Part shown: one piece after another, positions 24,701 through 34,142 of the stretch
Position numbering within the stretch: position 1 is the stretch's first letter
Layout of the letters: each line of letters starts with the position of its first letter
Source of the DNA: Bacillota bacterium
Lineage (GTDB): Bacteria > Bacillota > Clostridia > Lachnospirales > Lachnospiraceae
Assembly (NCBI GenBank): GCA_023439505.1
Contig: JAEXNR010000021.1
Location: 124,001-188,000, forward strand
DNA length: 64,000 nucleotides
Reading direction: 5' to 3'
Made by a program: the position numbers and the translations under genes
The notes under the pieces: model-generated
Database searches by the model: none
Told to the model about the DNA's origin: nothing
Seen by the model: only the letters and a program-made list of their open reading frames with translations

Positions 24701-26566
24701 CGTATCGGTATAGGTGGTAACTACATCGGAAGAAGCCTGTGCAAAATAGTAGGAAACGGCTGTATCCGTTACAACTGCATATGCATGCTGATATACATAA
24801 TTTAACTGTGATCTGTCTGAAAGCACGCCGATGACCAAATAATTCTGTCCGCTGCCAAGACTGATCTTAATCTTGCTTCCGACTCTGGTGAAGGTGCTGC
24901 CCTCCGGCGCAAATAAACCGTAATTGTGAATCAGGGTATCCGTTACAGGTGCCGTATCCGTATTGATCACTTCAATTCCGATATGGTCAGCCGTGAAACT
25001 GTCTCCATCCCCCATCAGAACGGGATTGTTATTATCATCATACAAACCGGCAATTGATGTAGCTGATACTTCTACCGAACCGGGATCAGCAAATGTATTG
25101 TACAGATACGGCGAGCCTTTAATTATGGTTGTTTTCATTTTGGGGGTCTCATTATCACTAAATACAATGTCTGCGGAATAATCCCCATAGCCGTCAAGCT
25201 TTGCCTCCGGCGTATTCACAATACTGCTTGTATTAAGATAAAGATCCATATTATTGCATTTTGTATCCATTCCGCCGTCATTGGGAGCGGTAAACAGTTT
25301 GCTGGCATTATAAAAACCCAGACCCGTATCATAATACTGATACATTAGCGGCAATGCCGCCATTCCATCACTGAGACGTTTGTAGATGACAGAGGTCCAC
25401 CAGTCATTGGATGGTACCGGGCCCTGAATATTTGCTGTAATATATTTGGGATCTCTGGGGTGGGCCAGTGTGACATCGTCTGTCAGATAACTGCCCTGTC
25501 CCTCCGATATTGTCTGTGGTATGGGCAGCGGTTCAATGGGATAGGTTATCTGAGGGTCTCCAGGTACATAAGATAATACCTTAAATTCATGGATGGAGTA
25601 ACCGGACCCCCTTCCCATGGCAATTCCCTGCATTCTTACGAACCGAGCGGATGCATATAAGGGTATCTCCTCCGGCTCTCCGCTTCCGTGCATCTGCCGG
25701 TAAATTGTTGTCCAGTTTTGTGCATCCTGCGATACCTGGATATCATAAATTCTTCCAAACTCCGCATCCCAGGTGATATCCACTTCCCCGATGGGATAGC
25801 TCTGCCCCAAATCCACATACATCCACTGGGTATTGGGATCTCCCGCCGTATCGGACAGCCAGTAGGTGGACTGATTTCCATCCACTGCCTGTGCTCCGGT
25901 TAACGGTACTGTGACATTCCCATTGGCATCCTTTGACCACCAGGGCTGTAAGAAGGATGAGACAAAGACCGGTCGGTTCAGAGCAAGATTCACGGTATCT
26001 TTGGGAGGCAGGACAGCTCCTCCCGTACCATAAACCTTAAAATCACGAAGAGCTACACCATATCCGGTGATACATTTGACCGCATACATTCTTACATAAC
26101 GCCCGCTTCCGCTGACAGTCAGATCTTCCACGCAATAATCATTACCATTTACATCCGGTACCCTGACCCCTCCCATACCGTTATCCTGCGTATAAATGGT
26201 CTGCCAGTTTATTTCATCATCAGAAACCTGTATTCTGTACTGTGATGCAAAGGTGTTTGGGCTTTGCCAGGATAATACCACACGGCTGATTTCTGCCTGT
26301 GTACCAAGATCAATATCAATCCATTGATGATCGATATTCCAGGCTGCCCCCCATGCTGTATTGATATCATCATCCGTGGCTCTGGTAGCGACATCTCCTC
26401 CGTTCACAGTGGAAGCATATGCCGGTCTTCCCTGGGATAACAGCCAGGTTATGGGGTCTGCTTTGACCTCATTGACCTGAATTATTCCGGCAATCATACT
26501 GAATGTTAATAAGAATGCGAGGAACTTATTCCCTTTTTTGTTCAACATACAAACCTTTTTCTTCAT
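21794..26566 (-). CDS. Secreted multimodular GH81 endo-beta-1,3-glucanase
   Basis: About 1590 residues. Start at the ninth codon of the open frame: this ATG has AAGGAGG eight bases upstream. Order: signal peptide (about 1-36, ending EVKA), two discoidin/F5-8C (CBM32-like) modules (about 40-180 and 190-332), GH81 catalytic region (about 350-1110), CBM6-like module (about 1133-1253), chitobiase-type C-terminal repeat (about 1260-1337) and two CBM6 modules (about 1344-1463 and 1470-1590). GH81 catalytic landmarks: LSDHHFLWGYF (acid Asp about 794) and NNQESSSEA with Glu about 869 and 873, spaced as in characterised GH81 enzymes. Hydrolyses beta-1,3-glucan such as laminarin, callose or fungal wall glucan. 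No dockerin or sorting signal, so probably freely secreted. Distal gene of the pair with the GH5 protein. Confidence 0.92.
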   Translation of the reverse strand: MKKKVCMLNKKGNKFLAFLLTFSMIAGIIQVNEVKADPITWLLSQGRPAYASTVNGGDVATRATDDDINTAWGAAWNIDHQWIDIDLGTQAEISRVVLSWQSPNTFASQYRIQVSDDEINWQTIYTQDNGMGGVRVPDVNGNDYCVEDLTVSGSGRYVRMYAVKCITGYGVALRDFKVYGTGGAVLPPKDTVNLALNRPVFVSSFLQPWWSKDANGNVTVPLTGAQAVDGNQSTYWLSDTAGDPNTQWMYVDLGQSYPIGEVDITWDAEFGRIYDIQVSQDAQNWTTIYRQMHGSGEPEEIPLYASARFVRMQGIAMGRGSGYSIHEFKVLSYVPGDPQITYPIEPLPIPQTISEGQGSYLTDDVTLAHPRDPKYITANIQGPVPSNDWWTSVIYKRLSDGMAALPLMYQYYDTGLGFYNASKLFTAPNDGGMDTKCNNMDLYLNTSSIVNTPEAKLDGYGDYSADIVFSDNETPKMKTTIIKGSPYLYNTFADPGSVEVSATSIAGLYDDNNNPVLMGDGDSFTADHIGIEVINTDTAPVTDTLIHNYGLFAPEGSTFTRVGSKIKISLGSGQNYLVIGVLSDRSQLNYVYQHAYAVVTDTAVSYYFAQASSDVVTTYTDTIQLKRSGFSSNTLMALFPTQWKYSDAGLTNLSYPSARGNMKVLEGNSFTVTNKFYGITPSFGEPSESGSYNRGQLMQYLNTFKESVTRDYWVADPYWEGKKMHPLSMAILISQQLGEYEMRDELISILKKILVNWLTYDGADDYPYYMYYSSDWGTLIGQGGDHGMGINLSDHHFLWGYFTFAAGVIASYDQEFVRGYGGMVEELLRDAQNPYRNDEKYPWMRNFDPYEGHSWAGGYGDNQSSNNQESSSEATFAWAGEYLWGLATGNAIYRDAGIWGFTLEVNAIEQYWFDYDQDNWAEDYDPGVTGMVWGNAYTYGTYFSGNPSCIYGIHWLPVSPVLTYLGYDPAIAARINSDYRRDEAAYQAKLAAEGRPDADPEGWFHITWPFAALSDPQSVISQWEDSKLPDDERFNSYWFVQNMSAKGSRTTDIWSSNWTGYQVFQKGTTYSAVIWNPTDSTLFVQFCNSGGTIGSATVPANATITVNPMIHNPAPSIIIPDPIPDPQPHPVPGLIEAEDYDTNFSAMTEVCSEGGRSLAYIDSGDSAIYEVNVAAEGDYTASFRVCPIGSVGGQIQIKSSLTGSMVLASVDIPATGSWMTVSVPVHLQAGVQKLRIKFHVGGFNFNWFSVYPQGEVKALTPQISPQTGTYETAQTVSMVSGTEGSVIYYTTDGSQPSRTNGTIYTGSFTVSATTTVKAIACKESMTDSDIAASVITIASVPQSLKIEAENYIAMYDVATEPCADIGGGENVGYIDTGDWMDYVVNIANSGTYTVHYRVKGWNGEAQIQLKKDNAVLAATGTNTGDIWSTVTSTPFAMEAGVQTIRVFAGGGGFNLNWLEFEPAVTEPESVLVEAENYVNMSDVASEPCGDVGGGQNVGYLDTGDWMEYIITIGTGGSYTVDYRVNGWDGGARIDLIKDSITLASTGTNTGNIWATVTSGAFQLPAGTYTIRANISGGGFNLNWMKFNRVL

Positions 26567-26611
26567 ACCTTTAACCTCCTTGAACTCCATTAATTCCTCA
26601 AAGCTCTTCGT

Positions 26612-26648
26612 GGGAAAAGGAGGGACATCGTATGTCCTCTCCTTTCCC
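26612..26648. repeat. Intercistronic hairpin between the two glucanase genes
   Basis: Two 17-base purine/pyrimidine-rich arms (GGGAAAAGGAGGGACAT and a near-complement) with a three-base loop, between the stop at 26697 and the ribosome site of the GH81 gene. No T-tract follows; an mRNA-processing or stabilising role is likely. Confidence 0.6.
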
Positions 26649-26696
26649 CTTGCATAAAATTCTAAGTAATGGCTGGTAAAAGTTTATGTAATGATA

Positions 26697-29600
26697 TCAT
26701 TGCATGTTAAAATTCATCCAGTTTAAATTAAATTTTCCGCCACTGATCAAAACTCTTATGGTTATGGTGCCTGTTGGTAATTGAAATGAACCGGAGGTTA
26801 CGGTTGCCCATACATTGCCTGTATTAACGCCCGTGGTTGTCAGCGTATTGCCATCCTTCTTTAACTGAATCTGTGCACCCGCATCCCATCCGTTTACTCT
26901 GTAATCCACCGTATAGGTTCCCGCCACAGCAACTGTAATCGTATAATCCATCAAGTCACCGGTATCAATATATCCTACGTTTTGTCCTCCTCCGACATCC
27001 CCGCAGGGTTCTGTTGCCACACCGCTCATACCGGTGTAGTTTTCCGCCTCCAAACGAATGGATACCGGCTCAAGCTCCCCAATGATAATTGTACTCGCTG
27101 TCACATCCGAATCCGTCATTCCCGATTTGCAGGCAATCGCTTTTACCGTTGTCGTCACTGACACCGTAAAGCTTCCTGTGTATAAGCTTCCGTTTGCTGC
27201 AGAAGGCTCTGTTCCATCCGTTGTATAGTAGACAGCAGCTCCCTCTGTCGCATCCGTGATCATAACTTCCTGCGCTGTGCTATAGGTTCCGGATGCAGGT
27301 GTCATCTGCGGGGTGCTGACCTTTTCCATCACTGACACTGGCTTAAATTCCATCCAATTGAAATTAAATCCGCCTCCCGCCACGTATATCCTGACCGTAT
27401 AAATTCCGGAGGTTAATTCAAAGGGTGCGCTGGTTACGGTTGCCCATGCATTGCCTGTATTGACTGCAGCTGATGTCAGTAACGCTGCGTCTTTCATCAA
27501 CGCAATAGCGGCGCCTGCATTCCATCCGTTCACTCTGCAGTCCAGTGTATAGGTTGTGGACACCGGTATATTTACCAGATAATCCATCCAGTCTCCCGTA
27601 TCGATATAACCTACATTTTCTCCGCCTCCTGCGTCACTGCAGGGTTCTGTTGCCACATTGCTCATACCGGTATAATTTTCTGCTTCTATCTTAAGCGATT
27701 GCGGTGCTGTTGATATGGTAATGACGGATGTTGCGACATCCGATGCTGTCATACCCTGCTTGTATGCAATTGCTTTTACGGTTGCAGCAGCCGATACAAG
27801 AAAAGCTCCTGCGTAAACCATACCATGTGTCTCAGACGGCATTGTTTCATCCGTAGTATATCTGATCTGTGCTCCCTGGGTTGTGTCCGTAATTGTAACT
27901 TCCTGAGCTGCATAATAAGTACCTGAAGCAGGCGCAATAACAGGTGCTGCCACTTTATCTAAGACCGCCGAGGACTTGAATTCCATCCAGTTCAGATTAA
28001 AGCCTCCGCCGCTGATATTCAAACGGATTGTATAAGTACCTGCTGCCAGAGCAAAAGGATCCGAGGTTACCGTCGCCCATGCATTGCCTGTATCGGTACC
28101 GGTGGTCACCAGAACATTCCCATCCTTCATAAGCTGAAGCTGGGCACCGGCTCCCCATCCATTCACTCTGTAGTCTAGCGTATAGGTTCCGGTAACCGGT
28201 ATACTGATGACATAGTCCATCCAGTCCCCCGTATCAATATAACCTACATTTTCCCCGCCTCCTACATCGCTGCAGGGTTCCGTTGCCACATTGCTCATAT
28301 TGATATAATTCTCCGCTTCAATTTTAAGTGACTGAGGCGGTGATACGATGATAATGGTACTGCCTGCCATATCAGAATTTGCCAGACCGGACAGAAAGGC
28401 AACTGCATTGATCGTTGTCGTTTCCGATACGATAAATGGCTGCGTATAGATGGTTCCATTCGTCTCAGTCGGTAAGGTGCCGTCGGTCGTATAACGGATT
28501 ACTGCTCCCTGTGTCTGCGAGGTAATTGTTATCTCCTGCGCCGATGGATAGCTTCCGGTTTCCGGAAGAATAACCGGTGCACTAACTTTTTCAACCGGCT
28601 CTCCATTTACTTCAAACTCCCATAAGGAATATCCGTAACCGGTAAGTCTTGCGGTTCCAAACATTCTCACATATTGTCCCATAACCGGCTGATCAAAGGT
28701 GATCTGCTCCGTTCCTCCGGCTCCTCCGGTCTTAGTGTAAGCGTCCGTCCAATTCTGATTATCACCGGAGACCTGTATCTTGTAATCCCTGCCTGCCGCA
28801 TACTCCCAGGTAAGTTTTACCCCTGTGATACGATAGCTTGATCCCAAATTTACACTGATCCATTGATAATCTGACCAGTCCGACGCCCATCGTGTATTCA
28901 GATAACCGTCAAATGCCAGGTATCCTGATCCGGAAGAAGCGATTCCTGTTTTATTTAATGCAATGTTTCCTGCCTGGGACGAGTCAATCTTAATTACGGA
29001 AACTGCCGTATAAGAGTCATTCATTCCTGCCTTATACGCCATTGCCTTTACCGTTGTATCTGCAGATACCGTAAATGGCTGCGTATAGATGTTTCCGGCT
29101 GAGGCTGTCGGATCAGAGCCATCCACGGTATACCGTATGGTGACTCCCGGTGTTACGTCAGAGATAGCGACCGTCAAAGGTTCTGCATATACACCTGTTC
29201 CGGGACTTATCTGTGGCTGCTCTACATGATTGGAATATTCTGTAATATACGTCCTCATGGTTCCGGCATTGACCGTGCCACCGGTATTGTTCACAATGTG
29301 TGTAATCTCTCCGTTGCCATTGAGAAATACACTGGTGGCATTATGTATCTTTACCCCGCTGCTTACGGGACACTTGATGGCACTGTTGAGTTTGATTACC
29401 GCATCCCGGAAGTAGGAGTAGACCCCCATTCCCCATGCCTCATGGGAAGTCACCCCGTCGGCAACCTTATAAGACGCATAACCATACTCAGCTCCATCCA
29501 TAAAACTTGCCTGACCTGGAACATCATAGGCTATTTCACTCTGATAAAAATATACCCTGCCTCCGTTTCCGTTCCATATCGTACAATTCTCATTAAAATG

Positions 29601-32600
29601 TTCACAGAACAAACCATACATGGTTACATTATTTCCATTTACGATTAAGCCGTTCTTTGCTGTATTTTCCGTCCAGCCCACACCTGATCCGTGATCCGCC
29701 CTCCAGATCCAGAAATGATCTCCGATGACATCATTACTGTTAACGGAGACACAAAGATCCGTCTTACCGGTATCAGTGCCGCCGACTCTAAAGAACAAAT
29801 CGCTTAATACCGTAGGATTTGCTCCATGATTTGCCGAAGCCGTATCCGGTCCAACCTGTAATAAAACCTTTGCGTTATTTAATCCTGCTTCAAATAATAA
29901 GCCGGCAATTCGTACGCCGTCCACATCGGCAACCGTCATGGCCGCGGTTCCATTATCCGGAATTAAGGTTGCCAGTCCAAGCCCTAACACTACCGTATTG
30001 GCCTGCGTTACCCTGAGGGGTTCCCTAAGATGATAAATTCCAGGGGTAAAAAGAATATTCTTTCCATTTTTCAGGGCAAGATTTAAACTTTCCGCTGTCG
30101 ATGTATCAGGATGTGCAACCACAAACTGATCCATGGGCAAAGAGGTACCGGATCCCATATCGTTTTGCCAGGATACTCCCGAAACATTACTCCGAAGCCC
30201 CGGAACGAATACCTGATAAGCACCATTGTTAAAGTACAGGAACGGCTTCTCACTAATTAACGGGGTCTGATTCACCACGGTAAATCCCCTGTCTTCATAC
30301 GTGCCTGACGGTGCACCATTATCCCCGACAAAGACCATGTTCCAGGTGGAATCATTCCATGCCGCCATCTGGCTGTTTCTTGTAAAGAACTGCTGCTGTG
30401 ATCCGGAATAAATCGTGCCGTCAATGATGGAATCCGAGATAAATCCTCCACTGGACCAGCTGCCGTCATAGTTATTGGGATCCGGATCCCATAACATCAA
30501 ATCTCCTCTGATATGAACACGTCTCATCGGAGCGGCCTGTGAGATCGCCCAGGTTTCTGTTCCTGCGGGTGCCAGCGGATTCGCAGAATAGGTGGGAATA
30601 TCAGCAAAATTTTCAACGGATCTCCAGAAGTTCATGGTGGCGTTTCCGCCTTTCCAATCCGCTTCACTTCGTACCGATCCGGTTATGGTAACATCATCCG
30701 GCCTTTGCCCAAGACCTGCCACCTGTGTATAAAAGCCTACATTGACATTGGCATTGTAGGAACCGGGTTTAAACAGGAGGGCATATCGTTCGGAACCGAA
30801 TTCATTGTATTGCATCTGGTTAAATATGGTATCGCAAACGGTTTGAATCTCTGCAGCCGACATAGAAGGATCAAATATTTTTACATTCGGTCCGAAGTTC
30901 AGTGTCGTAGCTGCGGATACCGCACCGGATCGTAAGGATTCTCCGGACGCATTCACCGAAGCCACTCTATAATAATATGTAGCGCTGTCCAGCCCTGTAT
31001 CCGTATAACCTGCCGTGGTGATCGGGGTGTCGTTGATCTTTGAATAGATTCCCGAACCTGCAAATGAGCGATACAGCTGATAGCCTGCCGCACCGGATAC
31101 GGGCGTCCAGCTAAGACTGACGGAATCCGCCGTTTCAGAGGTAACACTAAGGCCTGAAGGAGGATTGATATTTACTGACTGTATGGTTATAACACTGGTT
31201 CCAACCTCAGAATCCTCCAGCCCGCTTCTGAATGCTGCCGCTTTCACTGTAGCAGTGGCAGATACTGTGAATATCCCTTCATATACCAGCCCATTTGTTA
31301 GGGTAGGAGTGGTCCCGTCCGTTGTATATTTTATGGTATCGCAAGGGGTAGCAACCCGGATACTTACCGTCTGAACATCTGCATAAACGCCTGTATCCGG
31401 ACTAATGACGGGCGTAGAAACCTTTGTCGGAATTGCTATGGTAATCTCTGCGCTTGCAGCATCGGATGGCTTCATTCCGGCTTTAAAGGCTACAGCCGTG
31501 ATAGTAGCAGTTCCTTGCAGCTTAAACGCTCCTGTATATACCAACCCCGTTACCGCCGTTGGTATCGTACCATCCAGTGTATACCGAATGGTTGCATTCG
31601 GTGTCCCGGAAGTAATTCTTACGGTCTGCCAGACCGGATATGTCCCTGATACCGGTGAGATAACCGGGGGTTCAGTTTTCTCATCCGCTCCCACTGCCGA
31701 TCCGAAGACTTCAAATTCCAACAAAGAATAACCGGCGGTTGAATTCCTTGAAGTTCCCAGCAGTCTTACATACTGTCCGGTTACGGGTGATGAAAACGTG
31801 ATATTTTCAACCCCTCCTGTACCGCCGGTCTTTGTATAAGCATCATTCCAATTGGTACGATCCGAAGATACCTGGATCTTATAGTCTTTTCCACCTCCTA
31901 AGGCCCAGTGAAGTTTCACTCCTTTGATCCGGTAGGCAGAGGAAAGATCTGTCATGATCCACTGGGGATCACCTGCACCGGATTCCCAACGGGTTGCAAA
32001 GTTACCGTCAAATGCCATAGCGGCTGTATTGGCAGCCAGATCAGAGGAGGCATACGCCTCTTTATTGCATGCAATGTTCTGACTATAGACATTAAAATCT
32101 CCGATTCTCCACCATTTTTCCGTGCTGGAGCCTGTCTGAATCAGTTTTATATAACGGGCATTCTGCTGCGAAAACTGCAGAACCATCTTATTGCCAAATC
32201 CCGGACCACTCTTTAAGGTAACCCAGCTGTTCCCGTCATTCGAAACCTGAAGCTCGTAACCGATGGGATAATCACCGGAATATGCGGCGGTTGTCTCAAA
32301 TGAAATCTGATCAAAAGGCTTGCTTTCTCCCATATCTACCAAAAACCACTGTCCGCTTTCCTGATTTCTTCCTGTGCTCCACCAGGTGGTTTTATCCTGA
32401 TCCAATGCATTGCCCGGTGTCTGACCGGCCTCCGTTACCGATGCACCGGCAGTCCAGCCGGTCTTGTCATATGCCCTTCTGGCAGGAGCAATGCTCCCAT
32501 CTGTATAGTGACTGACAACGTTAATAAACTCTGTATTCGGAGTAAAATAATTGGTGCTGAACTTACTCCATTTGTATGCTATAGTACCTGCATCATCTTT

Positions 32601-34142
32601 GTTTACATCCGGCACCGGGTTTAAATCGGTATTATAAAAGCCAAAATTACCTCCGCCGCTCTCCTGCATATTACCTCTTACCTTATAGGTCCAATTCGCC
32701 CAGGAGATATGATTTTCATTCATTTTGGACATCCATTTTTCCCAAAGGTCATGGAAAAAGTAAAAATTATATTCCCCGAAATTTACCGGTACGTTCCAGC
32801 TATTTTGAATATGAATTGCTTCCTCGATCTTTGTATCAATCAGATCATTCTGTGCATCCCAGCTCTCAGGCTGTTCCATAGCATAGGGATGCGCAGTGTA
32901 TACCACATTTGTCCAGCCATAGGTGGATGGACCGGTGATGGCATCAAAGCTGCCAAGTGCACCGAAAAAAATGATATGATCCGGATCGATTGCACGAACC
33001 GCCGTATAGAGTCTGTTCAGGAACTCATTTTTCTGATTCATCTGTTCCTGTGTCTCGGGAAAACCAAGTACAGGTTCATTCACCAGCTCATATCCTGCAA
33101 TTACCGGGTTATTCTTATAATGATTTGCCAGCCCCTGCCAGATTGCTACCGTAGTATCCTGATTCCAGGTACTGGTCCACAACCGGTTCGGGTTCGGCCC
33201 GGTCTGTCCGCTGCTCGCCCATGGACTTGCACCGCCCGGGGATGCATGAAGATCGAGCACCACATAAATCCCCCGCTCTTCACAGTTCTCTACCAGCCAG
33301 TCTAGCTGTGTAAAGGCGGATGCTTTCCAGTTTCCGTTCAAATCCATCAATTCCAGCCAGCTGATGGGTACTCGCACATAATTCATTCCCATGTTACTGA
33401 TATTATCCAGATCACTCTCCTGAATCCATGCATTCTGATAACCATGGATCAGTTCATCCCCCTGGGCCTGTCCAAACCGGTCATAGATGGCTTTACGCAT
33501 CGTATAGTCATCGCCCATCGATAGGTTAAGTTCTGCAATTGACCAGGGATTGCTTTTGCTTTTACTCTCGTATATGAGAATATAACGTGCTGCCTGTGCA
33601 CCGCATTTCACTGTAATCGTCTGTCCGTCCTGTGTCCCTTGTGGCATATTGGACCAGCCGATCCCATCCGGTGAGATCTGAACCAGATGTCCGGCAGGAG
33701 TATTCCCTGTGGAATCTGCATCAAACGAGATAGTATCAAAGTATTGTAACGCCCCCAAATCCAGCTTGAACCATTGCCCATCCGCCTGAGGAATACCTGT
33801 TGTCCATGCAGTATTGAGATTGCCGTCAATGGCAGCACCCGGATTGGTTCCATGAGAAGCCTGTGCAGTCCACCCCTCCCGGCTTAATCTTCCTCCCCCC
33901 AGAGGAGAAAGCCAGTCTTCCTGCATCAGCCATCCTCCAAGGTTTGTCCCATGAAGGTCTACAATTCCTCCTGATCCGCCGTTATTTCTTATGACAGTAC
34001 CGCTTGTCTTTAGAAAATCTGCCGATGTTAAATCAGCAGCTTTCACTGTCATCGGTGTCTTCCATGCCATCGTGAATACAATGGCCAGCACCAGGATAAC
34101 AGATAAAACTTTTTTCCCTTTCCTTTTCCAATTGTGTAACAT
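26697..34142 (-). CDS. Giant secreted GH5-type plus beta-helix beta-glucanase
   Basis: 2481 residues, ATG with AAAGGAGGG. Order: signal peptide (1-36); GH5 start (VDLHGTNLGGWLMQEDW, 61-77); discoidin module inserted at about 83-209; rest of GH5 (210-530) with acid/base Glu356 in ELVNEPV and nucleophile Glu457 in NFGEYNF; discoidin modules (545-690, 691-815); two chitobiase-type repeats (826-902, 910-988); fibronectin III (993-1080); right-handed beta-helix region (1083-1636); repeat (1641-1720); discoidin (1724-1848); repeat (1855-1933); then CBM6 (1938-2056), repeat, CBM6 (2149-2268), repeat, CBM6 (2361-2480). The GH5 opening NLGGWL matches exo-beta-1,3-glucanases. The beta-helix contains NFWRSVENF, ISQAAPMRRVHIRGD and GSQQQFFTRNSQ; I read it as a second, GH55/pectate-lyase-3-like catalytic domain, which is inference. 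Probably acts with the GH81 enzyme. Confidence 0.9.
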   Translation of the reverse strand: MLHNWKRKGKKVLSVILVLAIVFTMAWKTPMTVKAADLTSADFLKTSGTVIRNNGGSGGIVDLHGTNLGGWLMQEDWLSPLGGGRLSREGWTAQASHGTNPGAAIDGNLNTAWTTGIPQADGQWFKLDLGALQYFDTISFDADSTGNTPAGHLVQISPDGIGWSNMPQGTQDGQTITVKCGAQAARYILIYESKSKSNPWSIAELNLSMGDDYTMRKAIYDRFGQAQGDELIHGYQNAWIQESDLDNISNMGMNYVRVPISWLELMDLNGNWKASAFTQLDWLVENCEERGIYVVLDLHASPGGASPWASSGQTGPNPNRLWTSTWNQDTTVAIWQGLANHYKNNPVIAGYELVNEPVLGFPETQEQMNQKNEFLNRLYTAVRAIDPDHIIFFGALGSFDAITGPSTYGWTNVVYTAHPYAMEQPESWDAQNDLIDTKIEEAIHIQNSWNVPVNFGEYNFYFFHDLWEKWMSKMNENHISWANWTYKVRGNMQESGGGNFGFYNTDLNPVPDVNKDDAGTIAYKWSKFSTNYFTPNTEFINVVSHYTDGSIAPARRAYDKTGWTAGASVTEAGQTPGNALDQDKTTWWSTGRNQESGQWFLVDMGESKPFDQISFETTAAYSGDYPIGYELQVSNDGNSWVTLKSGPGFGNKMVLQFSQQNARYIKLIQTGSSTEKWWRIGDFNVYSQNIACNKEAYASSDLAANTAAMAFDGNFATRWESGAGDPQWIMTDLSSAYRIKGVKLHWALGGGKDYKIQVSSDRTNWNDAYTKTGGTGGVENITFSSPVTGQYVRLLGTSRNSTAGYSLLEFEVFGSAVGADEKTEPPVISPVSGTYPVWQTVRITSGTPNATIRYTLDGTIPTAVTGLVYTGAFKLQGTATITAVAFKAGMKPSDAASAEITIAIPTKVSTPVISPDTGVYADVQTVSIRVATPCDTIKYTTDGTTPTLTNGLVYEGIFTVSATATVKAAAFRSGLEDSEVGTSVITIQSVNINPPSGLSVTSETADSVSLSWTPVSGAAGYQLYRSFAGSGIYSKINDTPITTAGYTDTGLDSATYYYRVASVNASGESLRSGAVSAATTLNFGPNVKIFDPSMSAAEIQTVCDTIFNQMQYNEFGSERYALLFKPGSYNANVNVGFYTQVAGLGQRPDDVTITGSVRSEADWKGGNATMNFWRSVENFADIPTYSANPLAPAGTETWAISQAAPMRRVHIRGDLMLWDPDPNNYDGSWSSGGFISDSIIDGTIYSGSQQQFFTRNSQMAAWNDSTWNMVFVGDNGAPSGTYEDRGFTVVNQTPLISEKPFLYFNNGAYQVFVPGLRSNVSGVSWQNDMGSGTSLPMDQFVVAHPDTSTAESLNLALKNGKNILFTPGIYHLREPLRVTQANTVVLGLGLATLIPDNGTAAMTVADVDGVRIAGLLFEAGLNNAKVLLQVGPDTASANHGANPTVLSDLFFRVGGTDTGKTDLCVSVNSNDVIGDHFWIWRADHGSGVGWTENTAKNGLIVNGNNVTMYGLFCEHFNENCTIWNGNGGRVYFYQSEIAYDVPGQASFMDGAEYGYASYKVADGVTSHEAWGMGVYSYFRDAVIKLNSAIKCPVSSGVKIHNATSVFLNGNGEITHIVNNTGGTVNAGTMRTYITEYSNHVEQPQISPGTGVYAEPLTVAISDVTPGVTIRYTVDGSDPTASAGNIYTQPFTVSADTTVKAMAYKAGMNDSYTAVSVIKIDSSQAGNIALNKTGIASSGSGYLAFDGYLNTRWASDWSDYQWISVNLGSSYRITGVKLTWEYAAGRDYKIQVSGDNQNWTDAYTKTGGAGGTEQITFDQPVMGQYVRMFGTARLTGYGYSLWEFEVNGEPVEKVSAPVILPETGSYPSAQEITITSQTQGAVIRYTTDGTLPTETNGTIYTQPFIVSETTTINAVAFLSGLANSDMAGSTIIIVSPPQSLKIEAENYINMSNVATEPCSDVGGGENVGYIDTGDWMDYVISIPVTGTYTLDYRVNGWGAGAQLQLMKDGNVLVTTGTDTGNAWATVTSDPFALAAGTYTIRLNISGGGFNLNWMEFKSSAVLDKVAAPVIAPASGTYYAAQEVTITDTTQGAQIRYTTDETMPSETHGMVYAGAFLVSAAATVKAIAYKQGMTASDVATSVITISTAPQSLKIEAENYTGMSNVATEPCSDAGGGENVGYIDTGDWMDYLVNIPVSTTYTLDCRVNGWNAGAAIALMKDAALLTSAAVNTGNAWATVTSAPFELTSGIYTVRIYVAGGGFNFNWMEFKPVSVMEKVSTPQMTPASGTYSTAQEVMITDATEGAAVYYTTDGTEPSAANGSLYTGSFTVSVTTTVKAIACKSGMTDSDVTASTIIIGELEPVSIRLEAENYTGMSGVATEPCGDVGGGQNVGYIDTGDLMDYTITVAVAGTYTVDYRVNGWDAGAQIQLKKDGNTLTTTGVNTGNVWATVTSGSFQLPTGTITIRVLISGGKFNLNWMNFNMQ

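Noticed and set aside
30874..32535. Adenylate cyclase or coagulation factor label for the beta-helix and discoidin regions
   Set aside because: Such names are database artefacts; no cyclase motif is present and the region is a secreted beta-helix next to glycosidases.
32709..33305. 198-codon plus-strand frame opposite the GH5 domain
   Set aside because: Antisense to conserved catalytic sequence; no ribosome site and no recognisable domain.
21794..34142. CRISPR-like regular repetition
   Set aside because: The repeats are in-frame CBM6 and chitobiase-type protein modules of several hundred bases, not short direct repeats with spacers.
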